Below are positions 10,972-21,262 of a stretch of DNA of 64,000 bases, in pieces. A program made the position numbers and the translations under genes. The notes under the pieces were generated by a model. That model saw nothing but the letters and a program-made list of their open reading frames with translations, made no database searches and was not told where the DNA came from. Location: contig JAKVJJ010000001.1 of the NCBI GenBank assembly GCA_022487055.1, positions 1-64,000 of the forward strand, in the 5' to 3' direction. The stretch comes from Oscillospiraceae bacterium (lineage in GTDB: Bacteria > Bacillota > Clostridia > Oscillospirales > Acutalibacteraceae). The number at the start of each line of letters is the position of its first letter. Position 1 is the first letter of the stretch.

Positions 10972-11268
10972 CACCTCCTGCTTGTCCTTATCATAGCACA
11001 CAGGAACTGTACAAATTTGTAGAATGGTGAAGATGAAAGCCATTTTCCAAATTTTTTCATTTCTCAATTAAATAGCTTTTAAAAATAAAAAAGTCAGAAT
11101 TTCATCTACATGAATTTTAAGAAAGTGCTTCTGTTTGAATTTGAAAACTGTAAATTGTCTATTTTGCACAAACCTGTGATTTGCCACTTTTCACCGTCTT
11201 TCCTTATGTGGAAAATGCTGTTGAAAACTGTCAGACAACCTAAAGTGCCTGGTTTTTGCTGTGGAAAA

Positions 11269-11979
11269 CTATAGCGGGAATTTTCTGATTTTTACACCAG
11301 TCCGTGGGTATTTCGCCGGACTGGAATGCACATGACAGATTTTCAGGAACGTCCTGTGGCTTCCATCCGGCAACAGATAATTTTCCTCCTGTGAAATTTT
11401 TCCACCTAAAATTTGCATTGCCCGCTGTGCTTCCTGCCGCTCTTTTTCCCCAGCCGGACCTTTCCAAGCGCAGAAATAGCCTCCCTGCCGCACATAAGGC
11501 AGACAGTATTCACATAAAACGGAAAGAGGTGCTACTGCACGCGCAAAAACATAATCAAACTTTTCCCGCAGTTCCGGATTTCTGCCGCCTTCCTCTGCCC
11601 GTGCATGAACTATCTTTGCCTCTAAATGCAGGTCAGCACAGACTGTATCCAGAACTTTTAGCCTTTTTTGCAGGCTGTCCAGTAAAGTTAAATGCATCTG
11701 TGCCACCGCCAATTTCAGCGGAATACCCGGAAATCCCGCTCCGGTCCCCACATCAATGCAGTTTGTACCAGCAAGGTTCATCCATTCCAACGGGCGCAAG
11801 CAGTCCACAAAGTGCTTTTCCACAAATTCACGCGGTTCTGTAATCGCTGTCAGATTAATTTTCGTATTCCAGTCCAGCAGTTCTTCCATGTATGTCTGAA
11901 ACTGTGCCGTCTGCTCCGCAGAAAGTTCCACACCAAATTTGGCGGCCTCCTGCTGCAGGAGTTTCTCGATATTTTCCAT
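11269..11979 (-). CDS. rsmG: 16S rRNA (guanine527-N7)-methyltransferase
   Basis: CIDVGTGAGFPGIPLKLA SAM motif; syntenic with mnmG. Confidence 0.94.
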   Translation of the reverse strand: MENIEKLLQQEAAKFGVELSAEQTAQFQTYMEELLDWNTKINLTAITEPREFVEKHFVDCLRPLEWMNLAGTNCIDVGTGAGFPGIPLKLAVAQMHLTLLDSLQKRLKVLDTVCADLHLEAKIVHARAEEGGRNPELREKFDYVFARAVAPLSVLCEYCLPYVRQGGYFCAWKGPAGEKERQEAQRAMQILGGKISQEENYLLPDGSHRTFLKICHVHSSPAKYPRTGVKIRKFPL

Positions 11980-13859
11980 CAGCTATGCTCCTTTGAAAGC
12001 CAGATAAGCAGCACACTCACATCCGCTGGGCTAACCCCGGAAATCCGGCTCGCCTGCCCGATATTCATTGGCTGTATCTTATTCAATTTTTCCTGTGCTT
12101 CACTGCGCAGACCATTGACTGTGGTGTAATCCATACTACGCGGCAGATTTCGTCCTTCCAACCGACGCATTTCCGCGATATCTGCCTTCTGCCGCTTAAT
12201 ATATCCCTCATACTTCAGTTCTATTTCTGTATTTTCAAAAACAGCCGCCGGATAATCCGGTCTGTCCTTATCCACAGGTGCCAATACCTGATAATTAAGC
12301 TGCGGCCGTTTCAGTAATTCCGCAAGCCGAACACCTGTCGTCACAGGAGATGTTTCATGTGAAACAAGCAGTTGATTCAGTTCCTCACTGGGTGCAAAAA
12401 TCGTCTTTTGTGCGCGTTTCAGTTCATCGACTTTCTGCTGTTCCTTCTGCTGAAAACGTGCCCAGCGTTCATCCCCAATCAGCCCGATTTTTCTGCCAAT
12501 CGGCGTCAAGCGCTCATCCGCATTGTCCTGCCGCAGCACCAAACGGTATTCACTTCGGCTGGTCATCATACGGTAAGGGTCCGTCACGCCCTTGGTTACC
12601 AAATCATCCACCAGCGTTCCAATATAGGAGCTTGCACGGTCAAGTATCATTGGCTCTCTGTCCTGCACTTTCAGCGCCGCATTGATGCCTGCCACAATGC
12701 CCTGCGCGGCCGCTTCTTCATAGCCGGAACTGCCATTGAACTGCCCGGCACCATAAAGTCCCGGTTGCTCCCGGAATTCCAGTGTTGCGTCCATTTGCAG
12801 TGGGTCCACACAATCATATTCAATGGCATAGGCACAGCGCATAATCTGAACGTGCTCCAAACCCTTAATTGTATGATAAAATTGAAGCTGCACTTCCTCC
12901 GGTAAACTGGAACTCATGCCCTGCAGATACATTTCTTCGGTATTCAGTCCGCATGGCTCAATAAAGAGCTGATGTCGCGGTTTGTCCTGAAAGCGCATGA
13001 TTTTGTCCTCAATGCTCGGGCAGTAACGTGGGCCTATGCCCTTAATGTGTCCACTGTAAAGAGGGCTTCTGCCAATGTTCTTTAAAATGATTGCTTTCGT
13101 CTGGTCGTTTGTCCATGAAACGTGGCAGACAGCGCGGTTCTTTCCCGGCACCAAAGTATCATAGGAAAATGGTACTACCGGGTCATCGCCTTTTTGCACT
13201 TCCAGCCCCGTAAAATCAATGCTGCTGCGCAAAACTCTGGCAGGCGTACCGGTCTTAAATCGGCGCAGGCGCAGACCGAGCTTTTGCAGCGGTTTACTCA
13301 GAAAAGCCGCTGGGAACATTCCATCCGGGCCGCTTTCATAACTTACTTCTCCCACATAAATACGGCCGCCAAGGAAAGTTCCGGTCGCCAGTACCACAGC
13401 TTTGACCGTATAAACCGCACCCATCCGTGTCACCAGTTCCCACCGGACACCGTCGGCCGCATGGCGCAGGTCAACAATCTCCGCCTGCTTTACAAATAGA
13501 TTTTCCTGCAGCTCTAGTTTATGTTTCATAATTTCACTATATTTGCGGCGGTCAATCTGACAGCGCAGAGAATGCACCGCGGGACCTTTGCCAAGGTTCA
13601 ACATCCGGCTCTGCAAAAAACATTCATCGGTTGTGCGGCCCATTTCTCCGCCAAGCGCGTCTATTTCACGCACAAGGTGTCCTTTTGCCGTGCCGCCGAT
13701 ACTCGGATTGCATGGGCAGTTGCCCACCGCGTCCAGATTAATTGTAAATACCAGTGTAGAGCATCCCAGCCGAGCACTGGCAAGTCCTGCCTCAATGCCG
13801 GCATGACCGGCACCAACAACTGCCACATCAAAGGCTCCGGCATCATATTCATGTTCCAT
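11979..13859 (-). CDS. mnmG: tRNA uridine-5-carboxymethylaminomethyl modification enzyme MnmG
   Basis: FAD motif VVGAGHAGIEAGLASARLG; CNPSIGGTAKGHLVREIDALGGEMG. Confidence 0.97.
   Translation of the reverse strand: MEHEYDAGAFDVAVVGAGHAGIEAGLASARLGCSTLVFTINLDAVGNCPCNPSIGGTAKGHLVREIDALGGEMGRTTDECFLQSRMLNLGKGPAVHSLRCQIDRRKYSEIMKHKLELQENLFVKQAEIVDLRHAADGVRWELVTRMGAVYTVKAVVLATGTFLGGRIYVGEVSYESGPDGMFPAAFLSKPLQKLGLRLRRFKTGTPARVLRSSIDFTGLEVQKGDDPVVPFSYDTLVPGKNRAVCHVSWTNDQTKAIILKNIGRSPLYSGHIKGIGPRYCPSIEDKIMRFQDKPRHQLFIEPCGLNTEEMYLQGMSSSLPEEVQLQFYHTIKGLEHVQIMRCAYAIEYDCVDPLQMDATLEFREQPGLYGAGQFNGSSGYEEAAAQGIVAGINAALKVQDREPMILDRASSYIGTLVDDLVTKGVTDPYRMMTSRSEYRLVLRQDNADERLTPIGRKIGLIGDERWARFQQKEQQKVDELKRAQKTIFAPSEELNQLLVSHETSPVTTGVRLAELLKRPQLNYQVLAPVDKDRPDYPAAVFENTEIELKYEGYIKRQKADIAEMRRLEGRNLPRSMDYTTVNGLRSEAQEKLNKIQPMNIGQASRISGVSPADVSVLLIWLSKEHS
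12351..12366. promoter_or_regulatory. parS-like site inside mnmG
   Basis: TGTTTCATGTGAAACA, identical to the 10048 site. Confidence 0.8.
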
Positions 13860-13887
13860 AGGAATTCCCCCATCTATCTTAAGCGCA

Positions 13888-15249
13888 TCATTTTCCTACA
13901 CAAAACTGCTCAAAAACTTGGTCAATAATCGTTTCCGAAACACTTTCACCCGTCAGTTCCAGTAAGGCAGACACGGCATCCTCCACGCAGACTGTCACCG
14001 CATCCAGCGTCATGCCGCTTTTCAATGCTTCCAGTGCCTCTGACACTGCATTCCCTGCACGGGTCACATCTCCTTGCTGCCGCTGTGTGAAAAGGATTCC
14101 TGCCGCCGGGTCTATCTGCTGCAGATGCAATACCTGCTGTACAGCATCTTTCAGCTTTTGCAGACCGTTCCCCTGCAGAGCACTAATATATACTATTTGT
14201 TTAAATTGTGATTTAATATACTCAATGTTTATTTTGCTTGGCAGGTCACTCTTATTGACGACTGCAATGGCAGGCGTATCGCCTATCATGTCCACAAAGT
14301 TTTTGTCCTCCTGTGACAATGCTTCCGAAGAATCAAACACCGCCAGAATGAGCTGTGCGCCCTCCACTCGTCTGCGACTGCGTAAGACACCAAGCTGCTC
14401 CACTGGGTCCTGTGTGTCGTGCAGACCGGCTGTATCCGCAAGCTTCAGAGGAATCCCGCCAAGTGAAATAGTATCCTCCACCACATCGCGTGTTGTACCT
14501 GCATAGGAAGTCACAATACTTTTTTCACTACCGGAAAGCAAATTCATCAGCGTACTTTTTCCCACATTCGGTCTGCCCGCAATCACGGTATCCACACCGT
14601 TTTTTAAAATAGTTTCCGTGTGAAAGCTCTGCAGCATCTGCTCTAACTCTGACTGCATACACTTCAATGTCTTTTCGAGTTTCCCACTGTCAACTTCCGG
14701 TACATTCTCCTCTGGAAAATCCGCCCATGCAGCCAGATGTGCCGCTGTGTCAGTTAATTCTTTCTGCACAGAATGAATCCGACCATACAGAAGTCCTTCC
14801 TGTCCTGCTCTGGCAGCGGCAGCAGCACCTTTTCCTTGTGCTGAAATCATTTCCATCACGGATTCGGCCTGTGTCAAATCCATCTTCCCGTTTAAAAAAG
14901 CCCTGCGTGTAAATTCACCCGGCTGTGCCATCACTGCTCCGGCACTCAGACAGGCATTCAGCAGGCGTTGTATCACATACAGTCCTCCATGGCAGGAAAG
15001 TTCCACCACATTTTCTCCGGTATAACTCTTTGGCGCACGGTAATTGGCAGCAACGCATTGGTCAAAATTGCCGTCTGCATCATGCACTGTACCAAATAAA
15101 GAAGTATATCCAGGTATTTGCTCCAATGTTTTACCGGAAACAGAAGTAAAAACATGGCTTGCAACCGTGCGCGCATCGTCGCCGGAAATGCGCACAATGC
15201 CAATGCCGCCGGATGCCTGCGGTGTACTGATTGCAGCAATGGTATGCAT
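13888..15249 (-). CDS. mnmE: tRNA uridine-5-carboxymethylaminomethyl modification GTPase MnmE
   Basis: G1 motif GRPNVGKSTLMNLL, C-terminal CVGK. Confidence 0.96.
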   Translation of the reverse strand: MHTIAAISTPQASGGIGIVRISGDDARTVASHVFTSVSGKTLEQIPGYTSLFGTVHDADGNFDQCVAANYRAPKSYTGENVVELSCHGGLYVIQRLLNACLSAGAVMAQPGEFTRRAFLNGKMDLTQAESVMEMISAQGKGAAAAARAGQEGLLYGRIHSVQKELTDTAAHLAAWADFPEENVPEVDSGKLEKTLKCMQSELEQMLQSFHTETILKNGVDTVIAGRPNVGKSTLMNLLSGSEKSIVTSYAGTTRDVVEDTISLGGIPLKLADTAGLHDTQDPVEQLGVLRSRRRVEGAQLILAVFDSSEALSQEDKNFVDMIGDTPAIAVVNKSDLPSKINIEYIKSQFKQIVYISALQGNGLQKLKDAVQQVLHLQQIDPAAGILFTQRQQGDVTRAGNAVSEALEALKSGMTLDAVTVCVEDAVSALLELTGESVSETIIDQVFEQFCVGK

Positions 15250-15337
15250 AAGATTTCGCTCCCTTCACAAAAAAAGCGGCGGGATTTTATTCCGCCGCTG
15301 AAAACAATAATCCGCATTTTTCCCTTTTACCGCCGGA

Positions 15338-16156
15338 TTACTGCACTTTATTTTTATCTGTCTGCATATAAGAAGAAACATTGCCACGGCGTGCCGATGG
15401 ATACTGCCGGTTATGGTTGTCCCGACCTCTGCCATGATAACCGCTGTTTCGATTATCACCGTTTCTGCCGCCGCGATTATTGTTATTATTATTATAATAA
15501 GGTTTTCTGGCCCGTGGCTGAAAGCGTTCTCCGCCTTCCGGCCCAATGACCACATGGCGTGCCTGGTCTTGCCCTTCGCTCCAGCTTGTGGCACCTTCCA
15601 CTTCCTGCACAGCCGTGTGAATAATACGCCGTTCATATGGATTCATTGGCTCCAAAGAGTTGTTTCTGCCGGATTTGACCGCCTTTGCAGCCAATTTTTT
15701 GCCAAGCGCCTCCAAAGTTTCGCGGCGCTTGTCCCGATAGTTGCCAATATCAAGCGTAATGCGATAGTAGGTATCCTCCGTATGATTTGCAACCAACCCC
15801 GTCAGATACTGCAAAGCATCCAAAGTTTCACCGCGGTGACCAATGATAAAACCGACATCACCACCGGTAATAGAAAGCAACGCGCCGCTTTCTTCTTCTT
15901 TAATCTCAATATTCACATCATTCAATCCAACATTTTTCAGGATACTGTAAAGATAAGCGACTGCCTTGTCAGCAGGACTGTCCTCAACATACGCTTTCAC
16001 TTTTGCAGGACTACCGCCAAAAATGCCAAGTGTCTTACGCACCGGCATTTCCAGAATTTCAAATTCTACATCATCTGGTTCCACGCCAAGCTGACGACAA
16101 GCCTCTGCTCTTGCCGCCTCTACAGTATCGCCTGTACCAACCGCTTCTTTACGCAT
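15338..16156 (-). CDS. khpB: RNA-binding protein KhpB (Jag/EloR-type) with Asn/Gly/Arg-rich tail
   Basis: Jag_N, KH (GFIIGHRGETLDALQYL) and R3H (RRIIHTAVQ) segments; downstream of yidC. Confidence 0.92.
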   Translation of the reverse strand: MRKEAVGTGDTVEAARAEACRQLGVEPDDVEFEILEMPVRKTLGIFGGSPAKVKAYVEDSPADKAVAYLYSILKNVGLNDVNIEIKEEESGALLSITGGDVGFIIGHRGETLDALQYLTGLVANHTEDTYYRITLDIGNYRDKRRETLEALGKKLAAKAVKSGRNNSLEPMNPYERRIIHTAVQEVEGATSWSEGQDQARHVVIGPEGGERFQPRARKPYYNNNNNNRGGRNGDNRNSGYHGRGRDNHNRQYPSARRGNVSSYMQTDKNKVQ

Positions 16157-16300
16157 GACAGTATCCTCCTTTATCTCTCCAGACTAATCCAAACTTAAGG
16201 TCTGGACGCAATCTACGACCAAGCTAAGCTTGGAGGTAATCCACACGAACCTTTGTGTTTTGCAGACAATTCTATGAACAGCAGCTTTATCACCCTTATT

Positions 16301-17434
16301 TTACTTTTTTTGTCCCATATAATCTGTCTTACTCGGTGAATTATTTTTGCCTTTAGAGGAGTTCTGCGCTTTTCCAGACTTTTTCTTGCGTGCGGCCTCG
16401 CCATTCGGTAACATCTGGTTCCAGTTGCGCACCTGCCGTTCCAATTCGTCCTGCACTTCCTGCGGCAAAGGCTTCATAACGGCTTCCTTCTGTTCCATTA
16501 GCAGTACATGGGAACCTTCTGCCTGTGCCGTCAAAATCTGTGGAGAATAGTACTTCTGCATCAGCCATGTGCGCACCACGCCCATAGCACCGTTCACCGT
16601 GTAATACAAACTCATAGCGGCAGGCACGGTGCAGGTAATATAGCCGAACCAAACCTGCATGGCAATCAAAAAGACAATCATGCAGCCCTGCTGAGCACCC
16701 GGCTGTGCCTGTCCCATCTTTTTCTGGCTTATCTGCATATAAATCGTGCTCCACAGCTGCAACGCAATACTGGAAAAAGGCAGCAGCCACAGCGGTGTGC
16801 TGAAAAGAGAAGTCCAGAAATGTCCCGGGATTGCCGGCGTAACCAGCAAATCCAGACCAAGGAAAGTAAAGCTGTTGCTAAACATAGATAGCTTGGACAT
16901 ATCATAGGAACTGAAAAGATTTCCAATAAAGGGCTGAATTAGATTAAAATTCTTTGCAATATCCAGTTCACGATATTGTGAAGCATATGCACCGCTCATG
17001 CTGCTTGCCAGCACATCACCCGGCACCTTCTGCATCATGGTGGATGCCTGACTCAGTGCATTGGAGTCCAGATGCAGCACATTGGTCAGCGGCATGGACA
17101 GCGCCGCAAAGAAAGCCATAAAGACTACCATTGGCAGAACCATCATCAGGCAGCCGGAGCCCATGCCGCCCATGCCCTCTTTTTCATAGAGCTTCTGCTG
17201 CTCCTCTGCCAGTTTCACTCGGTCATTCCCGTAGATTTTCTGCAGTTCTTGCACTTTTTTTTGCATTTTCATGCTGCCAGCCATGTTTCTCTGCTGCTTA
17301 ATCATGGATGGAAACATAATTAGATTGAGCAGAATGGTCAGCACGATGACAGCAATGCCGTAGCTGTGCATTACAAAATAAACACCATACAGCGGGTAGC
17401 CAATCAGCCAACCTAACCAGTTAAAAATTTGCAT
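16301..17434 (-). CDS. yidC: YidC/Oxa1/SpoIIIJ membrane protein insertase
   Basis: MKMQKKVQELQKIYGNDRVKLAEEQQKLYEKEG and conserved TM region; synteny rpmH-rnpA-yidD-yidC. Confidence 0.93.
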   Translation of the reverse strand: MQIFNWLGWLIGYPLYGVYFVMHSYGIAVIVLTILLNLIMFPSMIKQQRNMAGSMKMQKKVQELQKIYGNDRVKLAEEQQKLYEKEGMGGMGSGCLMMVLPMVVFMAFFAALSMPLTNVLHLDSNALSQASTMMQKVPGDVLASSMSGAYASQYRELDIAKNFNLIQPFIGNLFSSYDMSKLSMFSNSFTFLGLDLLVTPAIPGHFWTSLFSTPLWLLPFSSIALQLWSTIYMQISQKKMGQAQPGAQQGCMIVFLIAMQVWFGYITCTVPAAMSLYYTVNGAMGVVRTWLMQKYYSPQILTAQAEGSHVLLMEQKEAVMKPLPQEVQDELERQVRNWNQMLPNGEAARKKKSGKAQNSSKGKNNSPSKTDYMGQKK

Positions 17435-17456
17435 AAGACGTTTTACTCTCCTCTAA

Positions 17457-17711
17457 TTAGGATTTCCACTTTTTTCGTTCTCGTTTCACCCTTATTTTTT
17501 TCTGCGGTACTGGGTCGTATCCGCCTGTGCAGAAAGGATTGCACCGCAGAATGCGCCACACTGCCAACAGCCCGCCCTTCAGTGCACCAAAGCGTTCGAT
17601 TGCCTCGACTGCATAATTGGAGCAGGTAGGAATATACCGGCAGCACGGCCTGTGCAGCGGCGAAATGTATTTTTGATAAACCCGAATCAGGCCCAGCAGC
17701 AGCCTTTTCAC
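17457..17711 (-). CDS. yidD: Membrane protein insertion efficiency factor YidD
   Basis: [35 protein letters not shown]...[13 protein letters not shown]. Confidence 0.95.
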   Translation of the reverse strand: MKRLLLGLIRVYQKYISPLHRPCCRYIPTCSNYAVEAIERFGALKGGLLAVWRILRCNPFCTGGYDPVPQKKIRVKRERKKWKS

Positions 17712-18040
17712 TGCAGCAATCCCGCCTTGTGCAATTGCTGCTCCATTGCCCGCTGCACCGAGGTGCTTTTGACATAGGGAGTCTTTGCCCGGGCGACAAA
17801 AATGAAGTCGTTTCCGGGCTTAATTCTGGGCAGCAACTCGCGAAATGCCGCACGAATCACCCGGCGGGAACGGTTTCGCTTCACGGCATTGCCAATCCGC
17901 TTGCTGGTTGTAATGCCTACGCGCACAGTGCCACAGCGGTTGTGCAGCACATAGCAGACAATCACCGGACTCACCATATTTTTCCCCCGGCTGTAAATTC
18001 GGCGGAAATCTCTGTTTTCCTTTATAGGTATATAATCCAT
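17708..18040 (-). CDS. rnpA: Ribonuclease P protein component
   Basis: RNR motif region [22 protein letters not shown]. Confidence 0.95.
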   Translation of the reverse strand: MDYIPIKENRDFRRIYSRGKNMVSPVIVCYVLHNRCGTVRVGITTSKRIGNAVKRNRSRRVIRAAFRELLPRIKPGNDFIFVARAKTPYVKSTSVQRAMEQQLHKAGLLQ

Positions 18041-18101
18041 GCAGTCAGCTCCGTTACATACAAAGAAAGGCCACGCTCTGGTGGCCCTTACGTTGCCTTC
18101 A

Positions 18102-18236
18102 TCAGTAGGTCAGACGTGCCCGGCCCTTTGCACGGCGGCGTGCAAGTACCTTGCGACCATTTCTTGTGGCCATCCTCTTGCGGAAGCCATGCTCCTTCTG
18201 ACGATGGAGCTTCTTCGGCTGATAAGTTCTTTTCAT
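18102..18236 (-). CDS. rpmH: 50S ribosomal protein L34 (44 aa, absent from ORF track)
   Basis: Hand translation [44 protein letters not shown]. Confidence 0.96.
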   Translation of the reverse strand: MKRTYQPKKLHRQKEHGFRKRMATRNGRKVLARRRAKGRARLTY

Positions 18237-18488
18237 GGGGAATCCCCCTCCTTTCGGAATAAAACTCTGCAAGATAGCATTATAGCGTATTTATGCAGAG
18301 CCTGTCAAGAAATAATATAGCACAAACCCCGCCAAAATGAAAGCAAATCTAGAAAATTTGTAAATTTAAATTTGCTCGTTTTTCCTTTGGGCACATGCCG
18401 CTCATTGCAAAAATCCGCTATTTATGATAAGATGAGTTGATATTTAAATGTTTAAATGCAACGCAAAACACGGAGGAGAGCTGAACAT
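18237..18488. other. Candidate oriC segment (rpmH-dnaA intergenic)
   Basis: AT-rich, divergent transcription switch point; few recognisable TTATCCACA-like boxes. Confidence 0.45.
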
Positions 18489-19802
18489 ATGGATTCCTTC
18501 ACTGAAGCCTGGGGACTCATCTGTGATTACTGTAAAACAAAAATCACAGAGGTCGCTTACACCACCTGGATTTCCCGGATAGAACCGGTTAATCTGGACT
18601 TTTCCAGCGGAACGGCGGTGCTGAAAGTTCCCAATGACTTTCACCGCAAAACAATTACACATTACTATCTGGATACCATTCAGGAGGCTTTTCTGCAGGT
18701 ATTCGGCACTTCCGACATTAAAATAGACCTGCGCACCGACGAGGAACTCACTCCTCAGAAGCCCGCCGAGGACAAGCCCAGCAGTGAGGACTATGAATAT
18801 ACCTTCGATACCTTTATTGTCGGCCCAAGCAATAAATTTGCCCACGCCGCCAGCATGGCAGTAGCCACCAAGCCAGCCGAGCTGTACAATCCTCTTTTTA
18901 TTTACGGAAACTCCGGTCTGGGCAAAACACATCTGCTTTATGCCATCTGCAACGAAATTAAAAAGAATTCCCCAGATATGGATATCGTGTATATCAAAGG
19001 CGACGAATTTACCAATGAACTCATCGACGCTATCCAAAAGGGCACCACTGCGGAATTTCACAACCGGTATCGAAACGCGGATGTTCTTCTGGTGGATGAT
19101 ATTCAGTTCATCGCAGGCAAGGACTCCACACAGGAAGAGTTCTTCCATACTTTCAATACCTTATATGAAGCCAAAAAGCAGATTGTGCTGACCAGTGACC
19201 GTCCTCCGAAAGATATTGCCACTCTGGAGGAACGGCTGCTGACGCGGTTTGAATGGGGTCTGACTGCAGACGTGCAGCCACCGGACTTTGAAACCCGCAT
19301 TGCCATCATCAACCGAAAAGCAGAGCTGCTCGGCATTGAGTTGGACAACAATGTCATTGAATATATGGCTAACCGGCTAAAAAATAACATTCGTCAACTG
19401 GAGGGTGCCGTGAAAAAGATGAAGGCCTATCATCTGCTCAACGGCTACCCGCTGAACATCAACACCGCACAGGCTGCCATCAGCGACATTATCAATAATG
19501 ACCAGCCGGTACCGGTCACCATTGAAAAAATCATTGAGGAAGTCAGCCGGACCTTCGGCGCCTCACCGGAGGACATCCGTTCCTCTAAACGCAGCGCCAA
19601 TATCAGCAATGCCCGCCAGGTGGCCATGTATGTGGTACGTGAGATTACCCAAATGCCTATGACCAGCATCGGCACAGAATTTGGCGGTCGTGACCATTCC
19701 ACGGTCGTTTACGCAATTCAGCAAGTCGAGAAAAATATTAAGAAAAATCCGAAGATGCGTGCAACTGTAGAGGATATTGTCAAAAACATCCGCGACCGGT
19801 GA
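18489..19802 (+). CDS. dnaA: Chromosomal replication initiator protein DnaA
   Basis: Walker A GNSGLGKTHLL; DnaA signature region GGRDHSTVVYAIQQVEK. Confidence 0.97.
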   Translation: MDSFTEAWGLICDYCKTKITEVAYTTWISRIEPVNLDFSSGTAVLKVPNDFHRKTITHYYLDTIQEAFLQVFGTSDIKIDLRTDEELTPQKPAEDKPSSEDYEYTFDTFIVGPSNKFAHAASMAVATKPAELYNPLFIYGNSGLGKTHLLYAICNEIKKNSPDMDIVYIKGDEFTNELIDAIQKGTTAEFHNRYRNADVLLVDDIQFIAGKDSTQEEFFHTFNTLYEAKKQIVLTSDRPPKDIATLEERLLTRFEWGLTADVQPPDFETRIAIINRKAELLGIELDNNVIEYMANRLKNNIRQLEGAVKKMKAYHLLNGYPLNINTAQAAISDIINNDQPVPVTIEKIIEEVSRTFGASPEDIRSSKRSANISNARQVAMYVVREITQMPMTSIGTEFGGRDHSTVVYAIQQVEKNIKKNPKMRATVEDIVKNIRDR

Positions 19803-20105
19803 TTTTTTATGCTTTTTAATATACATTTTCTCGTATATTTATGCATGAATTCCATGTATAAATGTGTAACTATTCTTCAACTTGTTTTCAACTTTCCCCA
19901 CCGAGTTTTCAACAGAACGTTGAAAGACTTCTTTTTTCTTTTTCTTTTCACATTTTTTCAACCGTCCTGGGTGGACAGAAAATTTCCGTTCAGAGCACGT
20001 TTTTCCTATACTTTTTCGTTCTTTCCACTTTTCCTTGTCCTTTACTGCTAATTCTAAATTAATCTCTTTTAAATTATACTCTTTGTAAATGGAGGCGCCA
20101 TTCCT
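19803..20105. other. Candidate oriC segment (dnaA-dnaN intergenic)
   Basis: AT-rich spacer with degenerate DnaA-box-like TTTTCAACT (19885), TTTTCAACA (19906) and inverted CGTTGAAAG (19918). Confidence 0.4.
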
Positions 20106-21215
20106 TTGAAATTTACCTGTGAACGTCAAGCTCTGCTGGAATCTGTATTAAATGTACAGCGGGCTGTATCTTTAAAAAGTTCTATTCCTGCACTGCAGGG
20201 AATTCTATTAAAGGCAAAGCAAAACAGCATTTTCCTTTGCGGCTACGATGCAGAGATTCTTGGCATGACTACAGAGATCTCCGCTGACATCGAAGAAACC
20301 GGTACAGTTGTTCTGTCAGCAAAGCTATTTGGCGATATTGTGCGCCGACTACCGGACGACAGTGTCCATATTGAAACCGATGAAAAAAATATTACTTCCA
20401 TCCGCAGTGGCCAAAGTCACTTCTCTATTGTTGGAATTCCGGCAGAGGAATACCCGGAGTTACCGCAAATTTCTGGTGAGCGCAGTATCAAGATTGCAAA
20501 TCAGGTTTTGAAAGACATGATTCGGCAGACAATTTTTGCTGTGGCGGAAAGCAATGCCAAACCAATACACACCGGTACGTTGTTTGAAATCAGTGGCGGA
20601 AAGATTCGGCTGGTTAGCGTGGATGGTTACCGTTTGGCTTTGCGAGAAGAAATGGTCAGCAGCGATGAGCAGGATCTGTCCTTTGTTGTCCCGGGAAAAG
20701 CTCTGCTGGAAGTCAGCAAACTGCTGCCGGAAAATGATGAAAGTTGCTCCATTCATGTGGGCAGCCGCCATATTCTCTTTATGATTGGCAATTATACGGT
20801 CATTGCCCGTTTGCTGGAGGGAGAATTTTTGGATTACCGTTCTGCAATCCCGCAAAAAAGCAGCAGTACAGTTGTTGTGAAGACGAGTGACTTCATTGAC
20901 AGTGTGGAACGTGTTTCCCTTCTGATTACAGACAGGCTGAAAAGCCCCCTGCGCTGCATTTTTGAGGATGGCACGGTGCGGCTGTCCAGTTATACCCCGA
21001 TTGGCCGGGCAAGTGACCAGTTCCCTGCCAAGCTGGAGGGGCAGCCGGTGGAAATGGGCTTTAACAATCATTATCTGTTGGATGCCCTGCGGAATGCGGA
21101 AGGCGACGAAGTTCGTCTGGAACTGAACGGGCCGCTCTCCCCAATGAAAGTGCTGCCCATGGAAGGAAGCAGCTTCCTGTTTCTGGTGCTTCCGGTACGC
21201 CTAAAATCAGAATAA
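20106..21215 (+). CDS. dnaN: DNA polymerase III subunit beta
   Basis: MKFTCERQALLESVLNVQRAVSLKSSIPALQGILLKA; C-terminus MPMEGSSFLFLVLPVRL. Confidence 0.96.
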   Translation: MKFTCERQALLESVLNVQRAVSLKSSIPALQGILLKAKQNSIFLCGYDAEILGMTTEISADIEETGTVVLSAKLFGDIVRRLPDDSVHIETDEKNITSIRSGQSHFSIVGIPAEEYPELPQISGERSIKIANQVLKDMIRQTIFAVAESNAKPIHTGTLFEISGGKIRLVSVDGYRLALREEMVSSDEQDLSFVVPGKALLEVSKLLPENDESCSIHVGSRHILFMIGNYTVIARLLEGEFLDYRSAIPQKSSSTVVVKTSDFIDSVERVSLLITDRLKSPLRCIFEDGTVRLSSYTPIGRASDQFPAKLEGQPVEMGFNNHYLLDALRNAEGDEVRLELNGPLSPMKVLPMEGSSFLFLVLPVRLKSE

Positions 21216-21262
21216 ATAGGTTTTATAAACAATAAACGGCAGAATAAAAGGAATAATTTTCT

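Noticed and set aside
15413-16198. 261-aa ORF antisense to khpB
   Set aside because: Overlaps a confident gene; low-complexity start (IIVIIIII) is the complement of the Asn codon run.
18444-19148. 234-aa ORF antisense to dnaA
   Set aside because: Shadow ORF of dnaA.
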